Source: UBA9865 sp035647835 (GTDB lineage: Bacteria > Bacillota > Dethiobacteria > Dethiobacterales > Dethiobacteraceae). Taken from it: 28,239 bases of DNA. Under the pieces are notes generated by a model. It saw nothing but the letters and a program-made list of their open reading frames with translations, did no database searches and was not told the DNA's origin. This document shows positions 15,518 through 23,103 of the stretch, piece by piece. Each line of letters opens with the position of its first letter. Position 1 is the first letter of the stretch. The DNA lies in the NCBI GenBank assembly GCA_035647835.1, contig DASRMS010000198.1:1-28239 (forward strand), written 5' to 3'. The position numbers and the translations under genes are program-made.

Positions 15518-17464
15518 TTGAATCGATTTTTCCGGCAGGCAATGTTTTATATTGTGATACTGCTGCTAGCTATGCTCATGATTAACTTCTTCAATAGACC
15601 ATTAGATGCACCCAAGAAGTTGTCATATGATGAGTTTATTGCTTCGGTTGATAAAGGGCAGGTAAAAGAGGTTTTAATTGTTAATCGTGAAATTTCTGGG
15701 ACGTTAGCAGATGATACCAAGTTCGAATCTTATAATTTAGAAACTGATGAGGTTTTAACACAACGTCTGTTAGATAAAAAGAACATTAAAGTGAGTGGGG
15801 AAGCACCACCAGAGCCAGGTTGGTGGACCAGTCTGGCCTCGATTGTCATTCCCTTTATTATTTTAATGGTGATTTTCTTTGTCTTTATGCAGCAAACACA
15901 GGGCGGCGGTAACCGGGTGATGAATTTTGGTAAATCAAAAGCCCGTTTACATGATAGTACGCGAAAACGTGTGACTTTTGATGATGTCGCTGGCGCTGAT
16001 GAGGAAAAGTATGAGCTTATAGAAATTGTAGAGTTCCTCAAAGAACCGCGTAAATTTATTGAGCTGGGCGCACGTATTCCTAAAGGGGTACTGTTGGTAG
16101 GGCCTCCGGGAACAGGTAAAACGTTACTGGCTCGTGCTGTTGCGGGTGAGGCTGGTGTGCCTTTCTTTAGTATTTCCGGTTCGGATTTTGTGGAAATGTT
16201 TGTCGGCGTTGGAGCCTCCCGGGTGCGTGATTTATTTGACACAGCCAAAAAGAATGCTCCCTGCATTGTTTTTATTGATGAAATTGACGCCGTAGGGCGT
16301 CAGCGTGGTGCTGGTTTGGGCGGCGGTCACGATGAACGGGAGCAAACCTTGAATCAATTACTGGTAGAGATGGATGGCTTTGATGCCCATGAAGGGACGA
16401 TTATCATTGCTGCCACAAACCGTCCAGATATTTTAGACCCGGCATTACTTCGTCCAGGACGCTTTGATCGTCAGGTTGCAGTAAGTCTACCGGATGTTAA
16501 AGGCCGGGAAGCTATTCTCAGAGTACATGCTCGCAATAAGCCTTTAACTAATGATGTGGATTTAGGGGTGATTGCGAGAAGAACCCCTGGTTTTAGTGGT
16601 GCTGACTTAGAAAATATCATCAACGAAGGGGCACTATTGGCAGGCCGTCGTGATAGAAAATTAATTAGTATGTGGGAACTGGAAGAAGCAATTGAGCGTG
16701 TCCTTGGTGGTACCGAAAAGAGAAGCCGCGTAATTAGTGAATTCGAGAAAAAAATAGTGGCCTTTCATGAGGCAGGGCATGCTTTGGTAGGTTATCTTCT
16801 GCCGAATACTGACACTGTGCATAAGGTTTCCATTATTCCTCGGGGTCGAGCTGGGGGCTATACTTTGATGTTACCCGAACAGGATCGTTACTATATGACG
16901 AAAACAGAGCTGTTGGCTCGCATCACTACATTACTGGGTGGCAGGGTAGCAGAAGAATTAGTACTTGGTGATATTTCCACAGGAGCACAGAACGACTTGG
17001 AGCGTGCCACTTCCATTGTTCGTCAAATGATCATGGAATACGGCATGAGCGACAGTTTAGGCCCCATTACTTTGGGCAAAAAACATACTGAAGTATTTTT
17101 AGGGCGTGACCTGGCTCGTGACCGTGATTATTCGGAAGAAATCGCCCGTTCTATTGACTTAGAAATTCGCACGCTGATTGATGAGCAGTATAAGCAGGCA
17201 AAAGAGCTGATTATACAAAACAGGACTAAATTGGATTTATTGGCAAATGCCTTACTAGAGCAGGAAACTATTGATGCTGAGGAAATAAAGGCACTGATGG
17301 AAGGTAAATCGCTGAGTGATGTACCAAAGCGGCGCAGACCAGGAAGTCAAACTGAAGGGCAGGATGTAGATGGCAGGAATCACCGGCCATCCAGTCAGGA
17401 TAGCATCATAAAAAAGGACCCTTTACAAGTGTTAATTAATGACAAAACGATTGATATTAAATGA
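15518..17464 (+). CDS. ftsH: ATP-dependent membrane zinc metalloprotease FtsH
   Basis: A 648-residue AAA+ protease of the cytoplasmic membrane that extracts and degrades membrane and regulatory proteins as a hexamer. The N-terminus has a first transmembrane helix (residues 7-24), an extracytoplasmic domain, and a second helix near 110-128. The AAA domain shows Walker A GPPGTGKT (195-202), Walker B FIDEID, and the SRH arginine region RPGRFDRQ. The protease domain has the zinc motif HEAGH (417-421) and the third ligand in the DLERAT region. The start is TTG at 15518 behind GAGAGGAGG. The C-terminal 45 residues are polar and variable, as usual. Confidence 0.98.
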   Translation: MNRFFRQAMFYIVILLLAMLMINFFNRPLDAPKKLSYDEFIASVDKGQVKEVLIVNREISGTLADDTKFESYNLETDEVLTQRLLDKKNIKVSGEAPPEPGWWTSLASIVIPFIILMVIFFVFMQQTQGGGNRVMNFGKSKARLHDSTRKRVTFDDVAGADEEKYELIEIVEFLKEPRKFIELGARIPKGVLLVGPPGTGKTLLARAVAGEAGVPFFSISGSDFVEMFVGVGASRVRDLFDTAKKNAPCIVFIDEIDAVGRQRGAGLGGGHDEREQTLNQLLVEMDGFDAHEGTIIIAATNRPDILDPALLRPGRFDRQVAVSLPDVKGREAILRVHARNKPLTNDVDLGVIARRTPGFSGADLENIINEGALLAGRRDRKLISMWELEEAIERVLGGTEKRSRVISEFEKKIVAFHEAGHALVGYLLPNTDTVHKVSIIPRGRAGGYTLMLPEQDRYYMTKTELLARITTLLGGRVAEELVLGDISTGAQNDLERATSIVRQMIMEYGMSDSLGPITLGKKHTEVFLGRDLARDRDYSEEIARSIDLEIRTLIDEQYKQAKELIIQNRTKLDLLANALLEQETIDAEEIKALMEGKSLSDVPKRRRPGSQTEGQDVDGRNHRPSSQDSIIKKDPLQVLINDKTIDIK

Positions 17465-17480
17465 CTATAAACAGCACTAA

Positions 17481-17512
17481 AAAAAACACGGATTTTCCAA
17501 TCCGTGTTTTTT
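17481..17512 (+). terminator. Terminator after ftsH
   Basis: A perfect stem AAACACGGATT/AATCCGTGTTT with a four-base loop, ending in six T. The left side has an A run, so it could also work on the minus strand. Confidence 0.92.
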
Positions 17513-17527
17513 CTTGTTTGGTAAAAG

Positions 17528-17555
17528 GAAGTCAAGCTATTGAAGTCAAGCTATT
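17528..17555. repeat. Perfect 14-bp tandem duplication
   Basis: The unit GAAGTCAAGCTATT occurs twice in direct succession (17528-17541 and 17542-17555), in the region between ftsH and fhs. No coding function is evident. Confidence 0.8.
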
Positions 17556-17592
17556 TATGTTTGATGATAGAATACTTTTTTGATCTTAGTTT

Positions 17593-17618
17593 GATAATAA
17601 CAGCGACATGTTGTTATC
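17593..17618. promoter_or_regulatory. Inverted repeat upstream of fhs
   Basis: GATAATAACA and TGTTGTTATC are inverted copies (9 of 10) around a 6-base centre, about 125 bases before fhs. Three TTTGAT copies (17560, 17579, 17590) lie just upstream or overlap it. It could be an operator. I see no confident sigma-A promoter in this 277-base gap. Confidence 0.35.
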
Positions 17619-17741
17619 ACAATATTTTATGGGACATTTGTGAAAAGTTGTTCTATGTAGGCAGGAATAACTAAATATGTGTAGAAATGAAACTAGTGGC
17701 ACAAGTAATTAGTTAAAATCATAGTAGGGAGGGATTTTTTA

Positions 17742-19505
17742 ATGGTACTTGACCCCACAAAGCATGCTGACTGGGAAATTGCCGAAGAAGCAGAAAAAAC
17801 CATGAAAACAGTTCAAGAATTAGGTAAAGAATTGGGACTGGAACAGGAAGAACTGCTGCCTTACGGCCACTATGTAGCGAAAGTAGATTTTGCTAAAGTT
17901 CTGAAACGTCTAGAAGATCGTCCTGATGGTAAATACGTTGACGTAACTGCCATCACACCAACCCCTCTTGGTGAAGGTAAATCAACTTCCACCATGGGTT
18001 TAACCCAAGGGCTTGGTAAACGCGGTAAAAGCGTAATTGCTACTATTAGACAGCCATCTGGCGGACCAACCATGAACGTAAAAGGTTCTGCCGCTGGCGG
18101 CGGATTATCACAATGTATTCCGCTAACTCCATTCTCTTTAGGCTTAACTGGTGACATTAACGCCATTATGAATGCTCATAATCTGGCCATGGTCGCTCTT
18201 ACTTCTCGTATTCAGCACGAATTTAACTCTAGCGATGCCTTCATGGAAAGAAGAGGCCTGAAGCGCTTAAACATTGATCCTCGGAATGTGGAAATGAAGT
18301 GGATTATCGACTTCTGTGCCCAAGCTCTGCGTAACATTACTATTGGTCTTGGCGGTAAGAGAGACGGTTTTATGATGAATTCTGGTTTTGCCATTGCCGT
18401 GTCCTCCGAAGTTATGGCTATTTTGGCTGTAGCTAAAGACTTAAAAGATATGCGTGAACGTATGGGGCGCATCGTGGTAGCCTATGATAAGCATGGCAAT
18501 AATGTGACCACCGAAGATCTCGGTGTTGCTGGCGCTATGACCGCCTGGATGGTTGAAGCACTGAATCCCAACTTGCTGCAAACTTTGGAAGGTCAGCCTG
18601 TATTTGTACATGCTGGTCCTTTCGCCAACATTGCTATTGGCCAATCTTCCATTATTGCTGACCGTGTGGCACTTAAACTTAGTGACTATGTAATTACAGA
18701 ATCCGGTTTTGCTGCTGACATCGGTTTCGAGAAATTCTGGAACCTGAAGTGCCGTATGTCAGGCTTAAAGCCCAACGCTGCTGTTATTGTAGCAACCATT
18801 CGTGCTCTGAAAGCTCACGGTGGAGCTCCACTGCCACTACCTGGCAAACCTTTAGATCCAGCATACTCACAAGAGCATCTTGAGTGGGTGGAAAAAGGTT
18901 GTGAAAACCTCGTTCACCACGTTAACACAGTTAAGAAATCTGGCATTAACCCAGTTGTCTGCATTAATGCTTTCCATTCAGATACTGATAACGAAATCAA
19001 GCTTGTACGTCGTCTGGCTGAAGAAGCTGGTGCACGTGTTGCCCTTTCCAAACATTGGCAGTATGGCGGCGAAGGTGCCCTTGAATTCGCCGATGCTGTA
19101 GTTGACGCTTGTAACGAGCCCAATGACTTTAAATATCTCTATGAGCTCGATACCCCACTACGCGAACGCATTAATCTAATTGCCACAGAAGTTTACGGTG
19201 CTGATGGTGTGGAATACAGCGCTGAAGCCGAAGCAAAACTAGCTCGTATGGAAAAAGATCCAGAAATGAAAAAATTAGGTACCTGCATGGTTAAGACTCA
19301 CTTATCCTTAACAGATAACCCCATGCTCAAAGGTGTTCCTAAAGGCTGGAAACTACGTGTTCGTGACATCTTGACTTACAATGGCGCTGGCTTCTTAGTT
19401 CCGGTAGCAGGTACCATTTCCCTGATGCCTGGTACAGCAGCTACACCTGCTTTCCAACGTGTAGATGTTAACACCGAAACTGGTAAAGTTCAGGGCTTAT
19501 TCTAA
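17742..19505 (+). CDS. fhs: Formate--tetrahydrofolate ligase (divergent type)
   Basis: A 587-residue N10-formyl-THF synthetase. It uses ATP and formate to make 10-formyl-THF, the entry step of the methyl branch of the Wood-Ljungdahl pathway and a source of C1 units. The P-loop-like motif TPTPLGEGKST is at residues 72-82, and the GDINAIMNAHNL, EVMAILAVAKDL, VFVHAGPFANIA and YGADGVEYS segments follow the family. It is about 30 residues longer than the usual 556-560, with extra residues at about 155-170. RQPSGGPTMNVKGSAAGGG replaces the common bacterial REPSLGPxxGxKGGAAGGG. Codons are noticeably more C-ending than in neighbouring genes (frequent ATC, TTC, ACC), which suggests strong expression. 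The ATG at 17742 follows AGGGAGGG. It is probably monocistronic, though no clear terminator follows. Confidence 0.94.
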   Translation: MVLDPTKHADWEIAEEAEKTMKTVQELGKELGLEQEELLPYGHYVAKVDFAKVLKRLEDRPDGKYVDVTAITPTPLGEGKSTSTMGLTQGLGKRGKSVIATIRQPSGGPTMNVKGSAAGGGLSQCIPLTPFSLGLTGDINAIMNAHNLAMVALTSRIQHEFNSSDAFMERRGLKRLNIDPRNVEMKWIIDFCAQALRNITIGLGGKRDGFMMNSGFAIAVSSEVMAILAVAKDLKDMRERMGRIVVAYDKHGNNVTTEDLGVAGAMTAWMVEALNPNLLQTLEGQPVFVHAGPFANIAIGQSSIIADRVALKLSDYVITESGFAADIGFEKFWNLKCRMSGLKPNAAVIVATIRALKAHGGAPLPLPGKPLDPAYSQEHLEWVEKGCENLVHHVNTVKKSGINPVVCINAFHSDTDNEIKLVRRLAEEAGARVALSKHWQYGGEGALEFADAVVDACNEPNDFKYLYELDTPLRERINLIATEVYGADGVEYSAEAEAKLARMEKDPEMKKLGTCMVKTHLSLTDNPMLKGVPKGWKLRVRDILTYNGAGFLVPVAGTISLMPGTAATPAFQRVDVNTETGKVQGLF

Positions 19506-19629
19506 AAAATAAGACTGGTTATTTCAAGTCGGCTATGGTAAACTGTAGTTGCACAAATAAATAAAAAAGCGGTTTTTACTACATCATGGATTTGTACCGA
19601 ATTCGTAAAAGAACTCGGAGCAAATATTT

Positions 19630-19720
19630 GCAGAGTAGGTGACATGCGTCAAGTGCTATGGGATGGGAAGTTGCCTGTAGACGAAAGGTCGCGCCTGCGA
19701 TATGTCACCGCATCCGCTGT
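19630..19720 (+). ncRNA. Tetrahydrofolate riboswitch aptamer (THF/folT)
   Basis: The segment fits the THF riboswitch pattern. P1 is GCAG (19630-19633) with CTGT (19717-19720), preceding the conserved AGTAGGTGA. P2 is GGTGACAT (19638-19645) with ATGTCACC (19702-19709), and between them are the CGTCAAGTG and GGGATGGGAAG internal elements. The conserved GCATCCG follows P2. It lies directly upstream of a FolT-type transporter, a known context. The identification is from pattern memory; a covariance model scan would settle it. Confidence 0.9.
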
Positions 19721-19739
19721 CGCACTGAAGAGTAAGGAA

Positions 19740-19797
19740 ACCTCTTTCTCTTAGGTGTGGCACTCTCTGCCATCCTAAGGGAAGGAGGTGTTTTTTT
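19740..19797 (+). terminator. Riboswitch expression platform: terminator containing the folT RBS
   Basis: ACCTCTTTCTCTTAGG (19740-19755) pairs along its full 16 bases (two G-U) with CCTAAGGGAAGGAGGT (19774-19789). The stem is topped by a TGGCA/TGCCA stem and followed by seven T. The right arm contains the folT ribosome binding site AAGGAGG, and the GTG start comes immediately after the T run. The hairpin could therefore both stop transcription and hide the ribosome binding site when THF is bound. Confidence 0.85.
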
Positions 19798-20340
19798 GTG
19801 AAGCGAAATTATAAGCTTACCACAAGGGACCTTACTAATGCTGGGCTCCTGGTAGCGATGAGTATCGGGCTCAGCCGTTTTGCTGCTGTGCAAATTGTTT
19901 CAGGTACAATTCGTCTTTCTCTCGGTAACATTCCTATTTATGTAGCTGGTTTATTATTTGGCCCCGGAATCGGGGGGTTGGTTGGTGGAGTAGCTGATTT
20001 ATCCGGCTACCTAGTTAACCCTTTCGGTGCCGCCTTTGTTCCACAGATAACTCTAGCCGCAGTGATGCGTGGTGTGATCCCTCCACTTGTGATCCGTTTA
20101 TTTGGCAATAAGACACGTTTCTGGCAGCTAAAAATATTTCTCGCAATTATTGTGACAGAGCTTGTTGCCGGTGCAGGTCTGACGACTTGGGGACTAGCTT
20201 GGCTGCAGAAGACACCATATTTTACTGTACTAACTCCTAGACTGCTTGCCATGACGGTGCAAGTTCCTATTTATGCCATGGCTACTTATGTATTAACTGT
20301 TGCGCTCCGCGCCATAAACTTGCAAAGACATGAGGGGTGA
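19798..20340 (+). CDS. folT: Folate ECF transporter S component FolT
   Basis: A 180-residue membrane protein with about six hydrophobic helices, of the FolT family. It binds folates outside the cell and works with the shared ECF module (two ATPases and EcfT), which is not in this window. Family features are the N-terminal TRDLTNAGLLVAMSIGLSR, IRLSLGNIPIYVAGLLFGP, and GGVADLSGYLVNPFGAAFVPQ, the known start and central pattern of FolT. The GTG at 19798 is fixed by AAGGAGG at 19782-19788. The THF riboswitch directly upstream supports folate as substrate. The stop overlaps the first possible start of the next gene, so the two are translationally coupled. Confidence 0.93.
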   Translation: MKRNYKLTTRDLTNAGLLVAMSIGLSRFAAVQIVSGTIRLSLGNIPIYVAGLLFGPGIGGLVGGVADLSGYLVNPFGAAFVPQITLAAVMRGVIPPLVIRLFGNKTRFWQLKIFLAIIVTELVAGAGLTTWGLAWLQKTPYFTVLTPRLLAMTVQVPIYAMATYVLTVALRAINLQRHEG

Positions 20341-20345
20341 TAGTT

Positions 20346-20705
20346 GTGGAGGTTACAGAATTAAAGATTACCAATCAATCGCAGGCCAAAAAAGAAATTG
20401 CCAAAGTAGGTGCCAGCACGGTTAGTATAAATATTATGGCTCCTAAAGCCGTTTTTCGCGTCATTAAGATAACCGGTATTTCACCGATCGCAGCTAATAT
20501 TCTTAAACAAGAAATGCTTTCCAAAGGCGGTGAAGCTGCAGTACCAGCTGGCGCCATAAATTGCAAAGAACCAAGTTGTGATGTGATTATGATGGGGACA
20601 CTACAGCAATTTCGCAAGGTAATTCGCAGCTTGCGCATTCAACCCCTTACTCTGCCGGCGATAGCCGAATTAATTAAAGAGCAGTTATTTGAGGCAGAAG
20701 CTTAA
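20346..20705 (+). CDS. Stand-alone protein like the N-terminal domain of long dihydropteroate synthase
   Basis: A 119-residue soluble protein. The stretch from MAPKAVFRVIKITG through AANILKQEMLSKGGEAAVP to a T-D-V-like VIMMGTLQQFR region matches, from memory, the N-terminal extension found before the catalytic TIM barrel in long (about 400-residue) FolP proteins of Clostridia and Thermotogae. The DHPS barrel itself (with its D-x-T-x-D-S-F-S-D-G motif) is absent: the frame ends in TAA and a terminator follows. The start chosen is GTG at 20346, 8 bases after AGGGG; GTG at 20337 overlaps the folT stop. It is co-transcribed with folT under the THF riboswitch. Its function is unknown; a role in folate or pterin binding is only an inference. 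Confidence 0.75.
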   Translation: MEVTELKITNQSQAKKEIAKVGASTVSINIMAPKAVFRVIKITGISPIAANILKQEMLSKGGEAAVPAGAINCKEPSCDVIMMGTLQQFRKVIRSLRIQPLTLPAIAELIKEQLFEAEA

Positions 20706-20718
20706 TAGTAAAACAATG

Positions 20719-20750
20719 TAAACAGCCCGGGTTTTCCGGGCTGTTTCTTT
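20719..20750 (+). terminator. Terminator after the folT operon
   Basis: A perfect stem AACAGCCCGG/CCGGGCTGTT with a five-base loop, followed by a T-rich tail. It closes the folT unit, 14 bases after the stop. Confidence 0.92.
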
Positions 20751-20877
20751 ATAGTAGATCCGAGATGGCAGATAGCTGGCAGTGAAAGACCACTAGGCGT
20801 AACCTTCAACTGACTGGGCGGGGAAATTTAGCGTGATCTAGGTGTGTACTGCAGACGCAGACTTTTCATCTGTTAAA

Positions 20878-20906
20878 TTGACAAGCTGCTTAGCACTCTT
20901 TACAAT
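20878..20906 (+). promoter_or_regulatory. Sigma-A promoter for birA-coaX
   Basis: TTGACA (20878-20883), a 17-base spacer and TACAAT (20901-20906; consensus is TATAAT), about 30 bases before the birA start. Bases 20751-20877 hold no gene that I can see. Confidence 0.85.
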
Positions 20907-20935
20907 GAAGGGGTAAGAAAATCAGGGAGGCCATC

Positions 20936-21904
20936 ATGAAGGGGAAAATTTTGCGTTTATTAAAGGAAAATAGGGAGAAGTTTCTCTCCGGTGTAAGTAT
21001 CAGCCGGCAACTGCAAGTAAGCCGTACCGCTATTTGGAAGTATATTAGTGTCCTGCGTGACGATGGTTATCGTATTAAGTCGGTGGCGGGCCGTGGTTAC
21101 CAATTACAAACTGTGCCAGATCTACTAACCCCACTGGAAATCGACGATGGCTTACGGACAAAGGTGCTGGGACAACAGATCAAATATTTTCAGGAGATTG
21201 ACTCCACTAACCGTGTGGCCCGAAAATTGGCGCAAGCTGGAGCTGCTGATGGTTTACTGGTAATTGCCGAGAAACAAAAAGCAGGCAGAGGACGTTTAGG
21301 CAGAACATGGAGTTCACCTAGTGGGGGAATTTGGTTTTCACTAATTTTGCGACCACCCTTACCGCCCTTTAAAGTACAAGGGCTGACTTTATTGACTGCA
21401 GTGGTGGCTGTGGAGACAACTGCTTTGCTTTGCGGTTTGAATGTAGGCATAAAATGGCCCAATGATCTAATTGTTAATGGTAAGAAACTGGCAGGTATTT
21501 TAACAGAAGTATCAGCAGAGATAGAACGACTGCATTATGTAGTGGTAGGCCTAGGCCTCAACGCTAATGTCTCTTTGTCTCAGTTGCCAGCTGAAGTAGA
21601 AACCATTGCCACATCTATTTTGGCGGAAACAAAACGTCCGCTTAGGCGTGCAGAGTGGATACAGACTTTTTTGCAGCGTTTTGAAGCGGCATATCAGGAA
21701 GCCGTAGTAAATGGTTTCGCAGAAATACTAGCACGCTGGCGGAGATATTCGATCACGCTGGGGCGAACGATTGTGATACATGCTGGGGGCAAACTCATAA
21801 CTGGTCGAGCCGTAGATATTAACGAGCAAGGTGCCTTACTGGTGGAAACAAAAAATGGCGTGGAGACTTTCTGGGCTGGAGATGTTTCGCTGAGCAATGA
21901 TTAA
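20936..21904 (+). CDS. birA: BirA: biotin--protein ligase with repressor HTH
   Basis: A 322-residue bifunctional biotin ligase/repressor. Residues 1-60 form a winged helix-turn-helix (SGVSISRQLQVSRTAIWKY). The central catalytic domain has IDSTNRVA, the biotinyl-AMP loop KQKAGRGRLGR, WSSPSGGIWFS and KWPNDLIVNGKKLAGIL. The C-terminal SH3-like domain covers about the last 50 residues, with GRAVDINEQGALLVE. It makes biotinyl-5'-AMP and attaches biotin to carboxylase carriers; when carriers are scarce it represses biotin genes. The ATG at 20936 follows GGGAGG. coaX begins 17 bases after, so they form an operon. Confidence 0.96.
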   Translation: MKGKILRLLKENREKFLSGVSISRQLQVSRTAIWKYISVLRDDGYRIKSVAGRGYQLQTVPDLLTPLEIDDGLRTKVLGQQIKYFQEIDSTNRVARKLAQAGAADGLLVIAEKQKAGRGRLGRTWSSPSGGIWFSLILRPPLPPFKVQGLTLLTAVVAVETTALLCGLNVGIKWPNDLIVNGKKLAGILTEVSAEIERLHYVVVGLGLNANVSLSQLPAEVETIATSILAETKRPLRRAEWIQTFLQRFEAAYQEAVVNGFAEILARWRRYSITLGRTIVIHAGGKLITGRAVDINEQGALLVETKNGVETFWAGDVSLSND

Positions 21905-21921
21905 TTAAGGGGGAATAAAAT

Positions 21922-22716
21922 GTGCTGTTAGCTATTGATGTGGGCAATACCAATATGGTACTGGGTATTTACCAAGGGACAGAACTTAAAGTATCTTGGC
22001 GAATTTCTACTCATCGTCAACAAACTGGAGATGAGTACGGCATTATCCTGAAAAACCTATTTTCGCAGACAGGCATCACGGCAGAGAAATTAAGCGGGAT
22101 TATTATTTCCTCTGTAGTGCCGCCGCTAATGTCGGCATTAACGGAAATGTCACGACGCTACATGCACCAGGAGCCCCTGGTAATTGGTGCAGACATAAAT
22201 ATGGGCATAAACTTGCTAGTGGACAACCCTTGGGAGGTAGGAGCAGACCGGATAGTTAATGCTGTTGCCGGTTACGCGCTATATGGTGGACCTCTAATTA
22301 TCGTGGACTTTGGTACAGCGACCACCATTGATGCGGTCTCCGCTGCTGGTGACTATTTAGGAGGAGCCATTGCGCCAGGAATTGGTATTTCCACGGAAGC
22401 ACTCTTTCAGCGAGCAGCAAAACTGCCCAGAGTGGAACTGGTTAGACCGCAGCAAGTAATTGGTCGCAATACGATTGCGAGCATGCAAGCGGGAATTATT
22501 TATGGCTTTGCCGGGCAGGTTGACGGGATTGTCAACCGCATGGCCAAAGAATTTACAGCAGCGCCCCAGGTTATCGCCACAGGTGGTTTGGCAACTCTAA
22601 TTGCCACGGAAAGTGAAACTTTGCAGACGGTTAATCCCATGTTAACTTTAGATGGCTTGCGGATTATCTATGAGAGAAATGCTCAGCAAATTTACCATGT
22701 AAAAGAGGGAAGTTAA
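21922..22716 (+). CDS. coaX: Type III pantothenate kinase CoaX
   Basis: A 264-residue ASKHA-fold kinase that phosphorylates pantothenate in the first step of CoA synthesis and, unlike type I, does not respond to CoA. The motifs are LLAIDVGNTNMVLG (phosphate loop), TGDEYG, GADRIVNAVAGYALYG, and VDFGTATTIDAVS with GGAIAPGIGIS. The start is GTG at 21922: an ATG two bases earlier is out of frame and stops after three codons. The ribosome binding site is AAGGGGGAA. birA-coaX is a known Clostridial pair. Confidence 0.96.
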   Translation: MLLAIDVGNTNMVLGIYQGTELKVSWRISTHRQQTGDEYGIILKNLFSQTGITAEKLSGIIISSVVPPLMSALTEMSRRYMHQEPLVIGADINMGINLLVDNPWEVGADRIVNAVAGYALYGGPLIIVDFGTATTIDAVSAAGDYLGGAIAPGIGISTEALFQRAAKLPRVELVRPQQVIGRNTIASMQAGIIYGFAGQVDGIVNRMAKEFTAAPQVIATGGLATLIATESETLQTVNPMLTLDGLRIIYERNAQQIYHVKEGS

Positions 22717-22765
22717 ACGTGCCTGTAGAAATAGTAGTTAGATGTAATGAGGGGGGTATGGGAGA

Positions 22766-22915
22766 ATGCCCTATAAAATCTGTCCGTTTTGTGGTAAAGT
22801 TTCTTACTCTGCTGCAGAATCGAAGACAATTGAATGGCGTTGCCCTTACTGCAATGAAGATATCTCACATATAATCGGGCTTACTTCTTTACCAAAAGAT
22901 AAAGAAGTAAAGTAA
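22766..22915 (+). CDS. 49-residue zinc-ribbon protein
   Basis: A small gene encoding MPYKICPFCGKVS... with two CPxC knuckles (C6/C9 and C26/C29), 16 residues apart, consistent with one zinc ribbon. The C-terminus is short and charged (KDKEVK). The ATG at 22766 follows GGGGGG (22751-22756). Another ATG at 22758, in a different frame, also opens a short frame but gives no recognisable protein. It lies 49 bases after coaX with no terminator between, so it is probably in the same unit and ends at its own terminator. I do not recognise the family; the function is unknown. Confidence 0.7.
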   Translation: MPYKICPFCGKVSYSAAESKTIEWRCPYCNEDISHIIGLTSLPKDKEVK

Positions 22916-22952
22916 ACTGTGGATAGGTTAAAACTAATCTGCAGTTTTTTTT
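22914..22952 (+). terminator. Terminator after zinc-ribbon gene
   Basis: AAACTG pairs with CAGTTT, and GGATAGGTT pairs with AACTAATCT (one mismatch, two G-U), giving a long stem with a short loop followed by a run of eight T. It overlaps the stop codon. Confidence 0.8.
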
Positions 22953-22996
22953 CGAGAAGAATTGCTGTGACGCGAGCACAAAAAATGACTAGCATC

Positions 22997-23022
22997 AAAG
23001 GCAGCAGGCAGGCCTTTTTTTT
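22997..23022 (+). terminator. Second terminator before znuA
   Basis: AAAGGC (22997-23002) and GCCTTT (23012-23017) with a run of eight T ending at 23022. It would back up the terminator at 22914-22952. Confidence 0.55.
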
Positions 23023-23024
23023 AT

Positions 23025-23053
23025 TTGTTTATTGGTGACTGAACTTGTATAAT
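23025..23053 (+). promoter_or_regulatory. Probable sigma-A promoter for the zinc operon
   Basis: TTGTTT (23025-23030), a 17-base spacer and a perfect TATAAT (23048-23053). Downstream, AAGTGTAA and TTACTACTT form a loose inverted repeat (about 23055-23080) that could be a Zur operator, but it is not a clear match to the Bacillus Zur box. Confidence 0.65.
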
Positions 23054-23103
23054 TAAGTGTAAATAAGAAAATTACTACTTGGTAAAAGTAAGCGGAGGTT
23101 GCC

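Noticed and set aside
17528..17555. Tandem repeat as the start of a CRISPR or an attachment site
   Set aside because: Only two abutting units without spacers, and no integrase or cas gene in the window.
19506..19629. Possible fhs terminator or folT promoter
   Set aside because: No stable stem with a T run and no convincing -35/-10 pair, although a folT promoter must exist unless fhs reads through.
22758..22880. Alternative frame from ATG at 22758
   Set aside because: Lacks the paired cysteine motif and ends early; the frame from 22766 has the better protein and start.
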